Position numbers and translations under genes: made by a program. Under the pieces are notes generated by a model. It had not been told where the DNA came from, did no database searches, and saw only the letters and a list, made by a program, of their open reading frames with translations. This document shows, one piece after another, positions 54,411-64,000 of a stretch of 64,000 nt of DNA. Numbering within the stretch: position 1 is the first letter of the stretch; the number at the start of each line of letters is the position of its first letter. Source of the DNA: Patiria miniata (Eukaryota; Echinodermata; Asteroidea; Valvatida; Asterinidae); the NCBI RefSeq assembly GCF_015706575.1, contig NW_024037069.1, positions 35,919,315-35,983,314 on the forward strand, read 5' to 3'.

Positions 54411-57400
54411 CTTTCAATCCAAGGAAAAAGAAATGGAAGAGGGGAATCAGTGATGCATTGATATGAATATTTTTGGGACACATGTCCATATATTATGCAT
54501 GGCTCTGTGCATGTTTGAGAGCGACTAACATGACACATGTGTCAGCTCTCTGAACTTGGTAATATGCAGAATATGCATGACCAATTTCCATCTGAAAGAA
54601 CACATTGAAGTGTAAAGAGTAGGGCCAGAGGAAAGTACTGGACAAAGTGGTTTCTGCAGATTAAAATTTTGTTAGTAGCAGGAGACAAGAATACCTCCCA
54701 AAAACTCAATCATTATACTTGCATAGTTTCCAAGTTTATTCAAAATGACAGAAATACTGTAACTGAAATTTGCTCATCACCAAGGCACACTGGCACAGGC
54801 AGTATTTATAGAGTTGGTTAGTATGCACACTTTTCAGTTAACTTTTCAGTTGGTTGAGACTTAAGTCCAACAGTTCACATGACAGCACTTTTCAGTTGAC
54901 CTAACCAAAACGTCATAACCAATGACCTCATACACATGTATAACTCCTAGATGAAATCTGAACTCAAATGTCTCAGGTCATCTGAAGCCCTCCTTCACCC
55001 AACTATTATTGTCACCAAGTTTGGTTGAGCTTGAAGACAGACTTATTTTATGACAGCACTAAACAGTAAACAAAACCAAAATATAACACATACAGACACA
55101 CCCATATTTGTAAACACCAGCAATCGCGGACCCCCATTGTCCCTTATCCTCATTCCTTTGTCTGTCCTGTAACTTTTAGCAACAGCTCTCATTGGTTTTG
55201 TACACGAATTTCAATCTTGCACTAACGGTCAATCGTGGACCCTTTATTTGTGTCCCTACTCTTTTGTCCCTAGTCCGTGATTGCCTGTGTTTACATACTC
55301 ACGCACTAGGCATACAAACGCACAGAAGGAAGAAACGATCACAATATCACCCTTTTGGTTTAAAAAGCCAGGGGATAAAAATGAAAGAATCAAAATAACA
55401 CAAAACAACACTTAACAAATTCAAAACCGAGGTAAATCAAACAGCAAACAATCAAACTAAACAAAGTACTAAAACCTCATTCTACCTGTTTTGTCACCGT
55501 CAAGTTTGTGTACAGCTGTGAAGTCAAGTCAATCACATCTTTGTGGGATGTTGACGACGGTGGTGTAGTGAAGTCACAGCTGTTGTAAGCAGATACCAGT
55601 TTCCTCAAAGCTTTGGAAGACTTCCGTATCTGCTTACTTAGTCTGGTGGCCACAGACTGTCCCTCTGTACAGCAATCAATGACATTTGGAAAAGTAATTC
55701 ATGAAAGCCTTTCCAATCAAAGAATTAAGCTTGGGTCCCTGTTTGTGTCAAGCGATCGATCAAATAAGCTGTATGGTCGAAATCAATAACAACATTGATC
55801 TTTAAAGGGATATGATTACAGTCATGCTTTGACTCAACATGATTTAGTATGGTATTATCGGGTAACAATATGAAGCAGAATTGGAGTTTATCTACCAAGG
55901 CATGCAACTGGGAAACCACAAAAAAAGAGGAAATTCAAATTTTTCCCAGACTTTGTAAAGTGTTTTTGTATTTTCAATGGCACACATGGGAGGTCAAAAA
56001 AGAGGAAATCAGCTGATCAGCTGAAAAGGTGCATGCCTGTCTAACGAGTCACAGTGTCTAATGCACTTGCTCTAATCAATTATTTTAATTCTTAACTGTC
56101 TGTGAATGTTTGAATGAGGGCTTATAATTTTAGATATGTTTTGCGTTCATATGTAAACAATGTTATGAGTTCCATACCTGAATACTTTTTGGACATGTCC
56201 AAAAAAAAGGTGTACTCAACAGCATGTGACCACAGCTTTTGGATGAGTGCCACCTGCTGCTTTCCCTTCATCACTGCCAGGTGGGTTATGAAGGCAGGGT
56301 TGTCGTTGCACCAGCGCTGGATGCCATGCCTCTGCTCGAGGGTCTTCAGATCCTGATCTAACCTTGTTTGAAAACGACAATTGTTTTCTCAAAATTTATA
56401 TAGTGTTATACTTTTCCCAAAAAGACAAATATTAGGATGTAATTTACCATCACAAGTGTGAGTAATATAAATGCCATTCTGAGTTGTGCAATAAACATTT
56501 CTAGAACAAACAAAAAAATAAGGTGACTGCATTTAAAGGGATTTTCCATGCCAATGTATTTTCACCAATACAGGTGGTTTGCATTTCCTCCACTTATTGT
56601 GTACTATGCCAACACACAAAATAAAAACAAAGAATTAAATTCCAGCAGGTATTTCTCAATAAATCTATATTTATCATAATAACATCTTGGGCCAAAAGGT
56701 ACCTCAAACTTCAAATCAATTTGTATGATTTGATAACATGTATTGCCAGACAGCAAATACTCCATCTGTGTACTGCAGGTTAAACTACAAGTACATTTAT
56801 ACAAATTGTAGTCTAGTCAATCATGGAGGAGTCAGAACTCATGCACTATTAACATTTGACTATTAACATTCCAGTCCCTCAGGAATGCCCATGGCTAAAG
56901 CACTGTGCCCACAAGCCGGGACCATTCATTGCATGACCGCAAGCACCCTTTGTACTTGATGATCACTGCTGCCATTTTAGTTGGTAACCATCAACCTCCC
57001 TATATGCTGCATAATAAGTAAGGTTTGTCACTGCTCCTCTGAGAAAAACAATTGTAAGGCAAGATGGGCGGTGACGATCAGGTAACACTTTCAAGTACTA
57101 GAGTTCTGACTTTTTTTGTTCCTTCCTCCATGAATCATTCAAGTGTGATACTAAGACATGATAACGATGTATACTGGATGAACATTTTAATACAATAACC
57201 TAAGTAAGCATAAACTGAAAAACCCTCTCAACTAAATTAAGCAATGAACACTAAGACCTACTCTTGACATTGGCCAGCAAGCATTCCAGCCCTGGTGTCA
57301 TCATCACACAGTGCCAGTTGTTCCCTATGTAACGAAATAAAAAAGGAACATGCTACAATTAACTAGAATGAATTTCGTTGACTTATTCCAAAAGTTAAGT

Positions 57401-60400
57401 TGCTCTTTTGTTATTATTTCCAACCTTGCCAAAGGCAGCAAAAAGTTGTAGGCGTGCATATGCATGAATGCATGTATGAACATGATCTGCCGACCACAAC
57501 TTCAATTTTGATATAATAGGTGCAAATGAGAAGAATACGGAACTTGTAAATGTACAATAAAAGAAAAATGAACTGCTGTACGAAGGATACCAATAATTAC
57601 ATGTATAAAGGTCCACACAAATAGAGAAATAACAAGTAACATTCAAACACAAAGTCTTTGCTACTTGCAACTTGGGGATCTCATTTCTTTTCAAAATTCT
57701 ACACCCGCCATACATGCAAGAACCACTTCATGTTACACGGCAGTAGTGTAGCTTGATAATTACTCTATTGATCACCACATGATGATTTATCTGCTGTTTA
57801 ACTTCTTGACAAATTTTCTGAACATCCAAGCTACTTTCAAGTATGAGAGTGATGATTCGAATACTACAGACACTAAAGACATGTACTTTCTAATTTATAG
57901 TACTACTATTATAGCAGTCCCAAGCATGTACAAAGTACATCACTTGAAGATGTACATACAATACAACACTTACTTTCTCTGTTCATAATGCAGCAGTTTC
58001 TGCACATACTTTTCCTCCCATGGGACTTGACCTGCACAAGACAAAGAACAAATAGAGTCCAGACTACACAAAAACGTACTTTTAGTGAGGAAGCCAACAT
58101 CCATGTTATTTTAAATTTAGTATACCTGATGGGTAACTTTGATGGCCCTTAAACTCTGTTAATGATGGCGATGTACATACATCTACATGTTTCTGTTTTG
58201 GGGGTTAAAAATAGAATATTAATCCACCAGAGAAATCTATGAATATGGTGATGACATAGATTGATACCTTTTGTGGATGACTTTGAGACATCGACTTGAC
58301 ACTTTTCTGCTTCCCTCCAATCCTTGATATCTTTAAGTGACACTGGAAAAGTAGAATACGATGTATGATCTTTATTTCAGGAAATTGAACAATTCTGCTA
58401 ATTCAACCAAACAACTTCAGAAGGCATGTTATGGGGTAACTAAAGCAAGGCATTTGCATGTATCAATGCATTGCTAAAAATGATATTCTTCAGAACCCAT
58501 TTCTTAAGTACCAGATTAAACACAAATCAAACTGGAGACTATGTGTATCACATAATTATATGTATTTATCTATATAATGTGAAAGGAAATTGACCAATCA
58601 ACATTTTAGTTTTGTTTGTTGATAAGTGGTCATTTGCAATGTAATTCATGTCAATTATATATCTTCACACTCTTTTTAATTTTATTGTGTCAAGTGTAAG
58701 TTTCATAGACATAGATTACCTGCGCAGTCACTACATATTTCCTCAAGTGCTTTGCTAGAATCCTCTTTAACTCTAACTGCTCTGTCCATCAAAAGTACAA
58801 GGCTGCTGCCTAAATGTATATAAAAACAAAAAAAGAAACAAGTAATTGCTGATATTCTCAAGTTCAGTAAAAAGTTGTTGCAAACAATTCTCCTTGATTG
58901 TCAAATTTATCGGACGATGTCTAATCCCACGCTATTTTCCATAAGCACCTTTCTGATTTTTTCAAACATCTAATATGCATGACAGCGATAGCACATTTCC
59001 TTTTACTTGAACATTAAAGGGAATATACAACATTTGCAAACATCAAAAAACAAAAATACCAGATCATTATGGAATACCTTACTGGACTGACAGTCCTGAC
59101 ATTTTCAAGAAAAGTTGACATTTTCAAGAAAAGTTGTATTTTTGGATCAATTTCCAACACTGATCTGCCGACCGGCGCCTTTTTTTCAAATACTGCCCCC
59201 AATTTACCATATTTAGTTAGTTTGAATTTTGTTTGCAATCAATTTCACATCTTTGAATAGGTACAAGCCTTCTACACTGGTTCCCTGACCTTACAATTCC
59301 TTGGCATCTGTAAATTGCTTCATTTCAATTCAAGTTCAGGGAACCAGACTACAAGAACGTAATTTTTTTTAAGAACGTAACTTTTTTTTCTTGGTTTTCC
59401 TAGAATCTACGAACACAAAACTTCAAGCAAGTCAGTATAACAATATTTGCTGTAAAATATTAATCTCCCAAATCCATCAATTTCTGAAAATTATGTTGTA
59501 TTTTCCCTTCATATAGGCAATGCATTCCCTGATTCCATAGAATTATGTAAAGCCTCTGTGTGCATTTTGAATGAACCGACAGGGTTAACACGAATCTCAT
59601 CATCAATACAACACAAACCATTGTGAGAGATGTGAAAAATATCAGTAGTTGGCATGAATATTTTTTTTTGCAAACCATTGACCTATTCAAACAGCTGCCA
59701 GGCATCGAAATTGAAAATCATGTATGTGCAAAACAACTATATGTTAAAAAAAATTAGAAACCCTACTCCACGTATTGATTCAAGCTATATGATCAAAACT
59801 TTAAAGGTGAAGATATTGGTAATTTTGGATGATGCAGTTGATCCAAAACTGTTCTCATACCAATGTCAGCTCTTTTCCGACGGCTGTAATGCAGAAGAGC
59901 ATCTGTAAGAAGGTCTTCTCTATGGGCTGGTGTCATCTCCTTGGTTATAGATGAGAAGCGCCTTAAGTAGGACCAGAGCCTCTCCATCACCTCCCCATCT
60001 GTCAGCCCGTAACCGCAGCGCCATCTGGTGCTGTATGCCACCTGTAGGGAGATTGATGGAATGATGAAAAATATCAAAACCATAACTTGTTATCTACATG
60101 ATTGTAGAATAAAATACATCAAATTATTAGCTCTTCAAAGAACAAACTTGAACAACAAATTAACTACTGTTAATTAATCAACTACTGATCTTAAATCACG
60201 AACACATCTAACTATAATGGTGATAATAGTACATGTACTTGGAAAAAATATGACAACATTTCACAATCAATTTTAATTGCAACAAAAAGTTACCATGCAC
60301 TAATCAAGGAGTATAACATATTTTTTCCCCGATTACTATGCTGTTGAGCATCACTGTTGCAAACAATGACTAAATCATCATTGGGATTCATACCTGGCAA

Positions 60401-63400
60401 GCCATTTTGTGCCCATAGGCATGGAACACAGGGAGTGCCATATCCAGCTCAAGCTTCTTGTCCTTTTTTTTCTACAAAAGCAAAGACAAACTCAAGCAAA
60501 TAAACTTTGTGACAAATCAAGGGAGTTACATAAAAACTTTTAGTGTACACACACGTGGGATATGAAATGGTTTGTTACCTGTAACATGATGCACATTGTT
60601 CATTACCCAGGCATGAAACTGGGAATTTGGAAAAAATTAGGAATTTCCAAACCACATAAGACTTTATAAAGTATTTTTCAATTTAAAAAGGCACTCACGA
60701 GATGCAAAAAAACCCCAAGTAAATCAGTAGATACGAGAAAAACATGCATGCCTGATTACAATTTTTCACAAACCTAACGAGCAGACAACAGTAAAAATAA
60801 AACAAATCGGACAATTAGTTTAAAGTATAGTTAAAAACACACCTTGAAGTGGGCAGTGAGCGTACAGGCAATATCATAGATGACATGAAGCTTGACGGAT
60901 GGTTGTGCTTTCTCCAGTATGCAGTCTATGGTGAAAGCTGCATATGCGAGTCTAGAAATCAGAATGATAAACAAAATGGGAATGGTAATGATTTTCAACT
61001 TGAAGGCCGAAGAACTGTCAGAGTAACAATGGCGATGAAAGTGAATACTACAACACAAAACATGCAAACAGTTTAATGCAAATATATAAAAAAATACTGC
61101 AAGTGGAACATGCGCGATCCCCCCCCCCCCCCCCCCCCCCAGCATGCTGGGAGCATTTATACAGACAGTTATTAAGCACACTTTTCGACAATGACCTCAT
61201 TTGATTCGATTGGGCAGTTTCACAATGTCAAGTAGAAATTAAATTTGCAACTTTTCAAAGTGCATCGTTTTTCATAAACCATTGCCAATATTTTACAATT
61301 TACAGTCTTTAGTAGAAAGCAGGGTATCAAAATATAGCTTACAACATTCCTAAAGGTCTATACAAATGACAGTATCATATACAGATCAGATTTAAAATTG
61401 TAAACCCTCCAACGAGTGTGGACTATCTTTTTTGCGGTGTTTATAGCATATTCGGTAATATAACTAATGAAGAACACTTGCACTTCACGTAGTTGTAACT
61501 GTTATGACCATATAAAACATTGGGAATTTATGTACCACAGTGTAACATTTTGAAGTGTGAGATTAATTTTTGCTGTTATAGGAAAGACAAAATTGTCATC
61601 TTTGGCGTAGTACTTAACCTGAAATGCAATATCACAGTAGCCTATCTTGCCTCCTGTTTGGTTCTTTATCTCCGGAAACCACGGTCCTTTCCCTCTCGTT
61701 AGAAATTAAGAAATTTAAAGATGTCTGCATGCACACCGTTTTTTAGGGTCACGTTGTCATTGTACAAATGAAACTAAGAATTCAAACATGTGAAAATGTA
61801 GAGTAACTTAGCATTACTTCACTTGGCATGAAAACTTTGATTAGAGAAAACATATCAGTAGCATGTAAGATGTTACATGTTGCTATTTGAATCTACACAT
61901 ACCGTTCTCCATGACGCAGGTTGAGAAATGACAGGGGAAAACCATGCCGACACGACGCTCCAAAGACACCTGTTGTGTCCAGTTTTTTGGTTTTGTTTTT
62001 GGCACGAAGAACGTCGCCGGCTTGGAAGTTGCTGCAGTCCTGCAAGGAGATGCAGATGATGTGGTTTATTAAGGAAAAATGATTATTTTCCATGGGAAAC
62101 AAATAGTTGTAATTGAAAAAGGTACATATCTTGCACACAATATAAAGAGATTGAAAAGATTCTGCACATGGTGTTACTGCAAACTCTCACTGGTTTACAC
62201 TACTGCTATGCAAGGCTTCAAATCTTACTAACATTGAAGTAACTTACTTGTCATGCTTGTGGTAAGTACTTAATTTTGGAAAACAAGTCATGTTGACATA
62301 CCCCGACTGTTAGTAATACGTGCATCTGGAACTGGAATTCTGTAAACTCACATTAGAAATATTGTGGTCATCGTACACGTTTACAAAGTGGTCTACGTCC
62401 TCCTGCGGGGCAAACAGGAGGGACTTGTGTTTTGCATCGGTGTAGCTCACGCCTGAGCTTCGCTTCCTAACAAGACCGAAGTTGGCGTCTAGACTAACAA
62501 ACAAGTCACCATTTTCCTGCAGAAAAACAGTACATAACCAAACATTAGAAATTAAAGGAGAAAAAGGACTGAAGTTAACCAACTAAACATAATCAGCAAC
62601 AAACCCAAACTATTTCTATTAAAAACAAAAAGTACTTTATATCAAAAGATGCAGTGGGTATACCTTTGGACAAGCTGGGCACTTAATGTCTTCATCCAGC
62701 ACTGCATTTAGGTTGTGGCACCGGTAACGAAAATACCGGTACTCCTCAAAGCATTCACTGACCAAGTTGAGATACAATAAATTGACCTGCGAAAAGAATT
62801 AAACACCTTACATTTTTTTCATTAACCGTTTAGATTCACTGATGAAAATGGAACCCTCCCTCTTTGTCACTGACAATTTGGAAAGAATTACTCTACACAT
62901 CCAAATACACATTTATCAGGTTTTAACAGTGACACTGGCCTCATACATGCATTGGTAGGCTGTGGTAGTATTGTTAACTGAGGGTACCACGCTTGATTGA
63001 CATATGATAGATGTGGTGGGTCAGCACTGGTGAGTGACCGAGGCATCGCTACACATTTATGCTTACCTACATACATCAAAACACTTCATATTGGGCTTTG
63101 ACTGTTATACACTTTAATCTATAGGGGGTAAAAGCTACGGGACAGGTAGTGGTTGGGTTTTTGGCAGTTTGTGAGAGTTATGACAAAGGCAGGTTGAAAT
63201 TTGTGTACCCTAACACAACTCTATGGGAAAAGAGGGGGACAATCTAAAGAATGTCTCCACTATCAAAACAACTCATTGTGGCCAAAGCCCTACATGTATA
63301 TGAAACTTTATGCAGTGTACTCCAGGTCCAATGTTTTCATTATCGGCCCAACATAGGGAGCACACATACCTCATGCAATGGAAGTCCGTTTCTACAGCCC

Positions 63401-63925
63401 AAGGATTGGCATGCACCTTTCAGTGACATATGCCCCTCTAGAAGGAGGAAATGCAGTAGGTTCATCAAATCCATGTGAAAAGCTACCCGTGGTTGGTCTG
63501 GTGAGGCTGGCCATAAGTTTAACCGGACTAAAGAAGCACATTCTTCCTCACATGAGCATGTAACTAGCCAGCAGTTGTGAAGTCGTCCTGAAACATGAGC
63601 AAAATACCAAACAAAATAAAAAAAAGTTCTTGAGGGCATTTGCTGAGATTCAGCTGTTAGGGTCATACAAATGGAGATCTCAAATGGAGTTCTCAAATGG
63701 AGTTCTCAAATATTGTAATCACATTCATTACGATAACACACATGGTTAATGCAAAATACACAAAGATGTAAGAATTGTGTATGTACATGTATAAAGGGGA
63801 TACATGTATGCGAACTGCTTCTTTTATTATACCTGAATTTGGTCGATGAATGTTTTCAGAAACAGTATTCTTGTTTGGGACACACAATTTACACATGTAA
63901 GTGCAGTGTTGAAAGAAAAAGTTCC
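53997..63925 (-). CDS. KDZ (Kyakuja-Dileera-Zisupton) transposase-like protein, 15 exons, 5' end probably missing
   Basis: Exons in order: 63925-63833, 63587-63370, 62786-62664, 62516-62352, 62039-61903, 60951-60843, 60471-60394, 60041-59861, 58809-58720, 58342-58268, 58031-57974, 57324-57262, 56362-56178, 55664-55486 and 54410-53997. Every junction is GT/AG with matching phase and no internal stop, giving about 725 residues in the window. The N-terminal part has paired cysteines (CKLC, CSCEEEC, CPAC) of the CxC type that precede KDZ cores. The RNase-H-fold core shows SLDANFGLVRKRSSG, DTTGVFGASCRHGFPL, HVIYDIAC, HAYGHKMACQ and DGEVMERLWSYLRRFS, with Asp, Asp and Glu as likely catalytic residues. 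The C-terminal tail is Ser and acid-rich. An intact, spliced gene could be a domesticated host gene or an active intron-bearing transposon. Confidence 0.93.
55486..55664 (-). CDS. KDZ exon, second C-terminal helical part
   Basis: EGQSVATRLSKQIRKSSKAL then RKLVSAYNS matches the G-x-x-x-A-x-x-L and YN pattern common at this point in KDZ proteins. Ends ACAAAACAG/GTAGAA, phase 0. Confidence 0.9.
56178..56362 (-). CDS. KDZ exon, C-terminal helical region
   Basis: LDQDLKTLEQRHGIQRWCND and KQQVALIQKLWSHAVEY: the family's LE-x-x-x-GI-x-RW motif followed by long helices. Confidence 0.9.
57262..58809 (-). CDS. KDZ gene, four small linking exons
   Basis: Exons 58809-58720, 58342-58268, 58031-57974 and 57324-57262 encode mainly charged helical segments (LVLLMDRAVRVKEDSSKALE, VPWEEKYVQKLLHYEQR, EQLALCDDDTRAGMLAGQCQ). 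Phases 1-1, 1-1, 1-2 and 2-2 agree in series. They lie between the Glu motif and the C-terminal helical region, where KDZ proteins vary. Confidence 0.85.
59014..59509 (+). mobile_element. TTAA-type MITE in a KDZ intron
   Basis: It starts TTAAAGGGAATATACAACAT and ends near ATGTTGTATTTTCCCTT, with the same internal landmarks as 36360-36886. The left TTAA is intact and the right one is degraded. It is in the intron between the Glu-motif exon and the next exon. Confidence 0.75.
59861..60041 (-). CDS. KDZ exon, catalytic Glu segment
   Basis: RWRCGYGLTDGEVMERLWSY leads to LRRFSSITKEMTPAHREDLL. The G-E-x-x-E-R-x-W-S motif holds the likely catalytic Glu and is the best-conserved KDZ block. Confidence 0.95.
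60394..60471 (-). CDS. KDZ exon, HAYGH motif
   Basis: A lysine-rich start (KKKDKK) is followed by LELDMALPVFHAYGHKMACQ; the His and Cys residues are conserved in KDZ cores. Phase 0 at both ends. Confidence 0.9.
60843..60951 (-). CDS. KDZ exon, second catalytic Asp segment
   Basis: LAYAAFTIDCILEK and SVKLHVIYDIACTLTAHFK: the Y-D-I-A-C motif carries the likely second catalytic Asp. Confidence 0.93.
61903..62039 (-). CDS. KDZ exon, GVFGASCRHG motif
   Basis: DTTGVFGASCRHGFPLSFLN is one of the most characteristic KDZ signatures (Cys-x-His near the active site), followed by LRHGER. Ends in phase 2 before GTATGT. Confidence 0.93.
62352..62516 (-). CDS. KDZ exon, first catalytic Asp segment
   Basis: ENGDLFVSLDANFGLVRKRS: the D-x-N-F motif is the likely first acid of the RNase-H-fold triad. 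The exon continues SLLFAPQEDVDHFVNVYDD and ends TCTAAT/GTGAGT. Confidence 0.92.
62664..62786 (-). CDS. KDZ exon ending in CPAC
   Basis: VNLLYLNLVSECFEEYRYF leads to DEDIKCPACPK. The CPAC pair is a shared KDZ landmark just before the first catalytic segment. Phase 0 at both ends. Confidence 0.92.
63370..63587 (-). CDS. KDZ exon, CxC cysteine cluster and LWPASP motif
   Basis: GRLHNCWLVTCSCEEECASL is followed by LNLWPASPDQPRVAFHMDLM, the typical entry into the KDZ core (LWP-x-x-P-x-x-P-x-x-A-F), and LLHFLLLEGHMSLKGACQSL. Confidence 0.9.
63833..63925 (-). CDS. KDZ exon with first cysteine pair
   Basis: An acceptor ending TTTGGCAG opens FFFQHCTYMCKLCVPNK and the exon ends before GTATAA, in phase 1. 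It fits the next exon, but the acceptor choice is less certain than for the others. Further exons lie beyond the window. Confidence 0.6.
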
Positions 63926-64000
63926 CTGCCAAATGTGTCAGAAGGTGAACTCTCAATGCTCTTGCAACGCAAGTGCATGAAGAAAATATTTGCCAATGAT

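Overview
The window looks like nuclear DNA of a marine invertebrate animal, most likely an echinoderm or another deuterostome. The evidence is AT-rich sequence with long introns bounded by GT/AG, frequent TACATGTA and TAGGCCTA words, long C or G homopolymers, a tRNA-headed SINE, a DIRS-type retroelement and an intron-rich KDZ-type transposase gene. The species is an inference. No bacterial genes, operons or ribosome binding sites are present.

Three multi-exon genes can be read with consistent splice phases, all on the minus strand. (1) Positions 1399-9534 hold a seven-exon amidohydrolase of the YtcJ/amidohydrolase-3 type, 634 residues. Its introns contain a 1.6 kb palindromic element, a TTAA-flanked MITE and a SINE. 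(2) Positions 36138-46991 hold a 471-residue nuclear protein. It has an N-terminal homeodomain-like fold, an HMG-box-like segment, a middle part I do not recognise, five tandem copies of one 72-nt phase-symmetric exon, and a C-terminal chromodomain. (3) Positions 53997-63925 hold the KDZ (Kyakuja-Dileera-Zisupton) transposase-like gene, at least 15 exons, all in frame; its 5' end probably continues beyond the window.

From about 9.9 to 34.2 kb the DNA is almost wholly mobile-element sequence. It holds a young, whole-looking DIRS retroelement with inverted ends and an internal complementary region (13206-17885). It also holds two inverted copies of a long-TIR DNA element, each carrying its own insertion (18579-23371 and 23442-27575). 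Pieces around both suggest that they and the DIRS copy lie inside an older solo LTR. Several foldback MITEs are present, one with a clean 9-bp target duplication. Harbinger-like MITEs with TTA/TAA duplications are scattered through the second half, and a hAT-like MITE sits within the exon array.

The most unusual features are the homeodomain/HMG/chromodomain gene with its freshly amplified exon, the 38-bp inverted copy of its chromodomain exon just downstream, and its position on the same strand as an open KDZ transposase gene. Whether those two genes work together, or once formed one mobile unit, is open.
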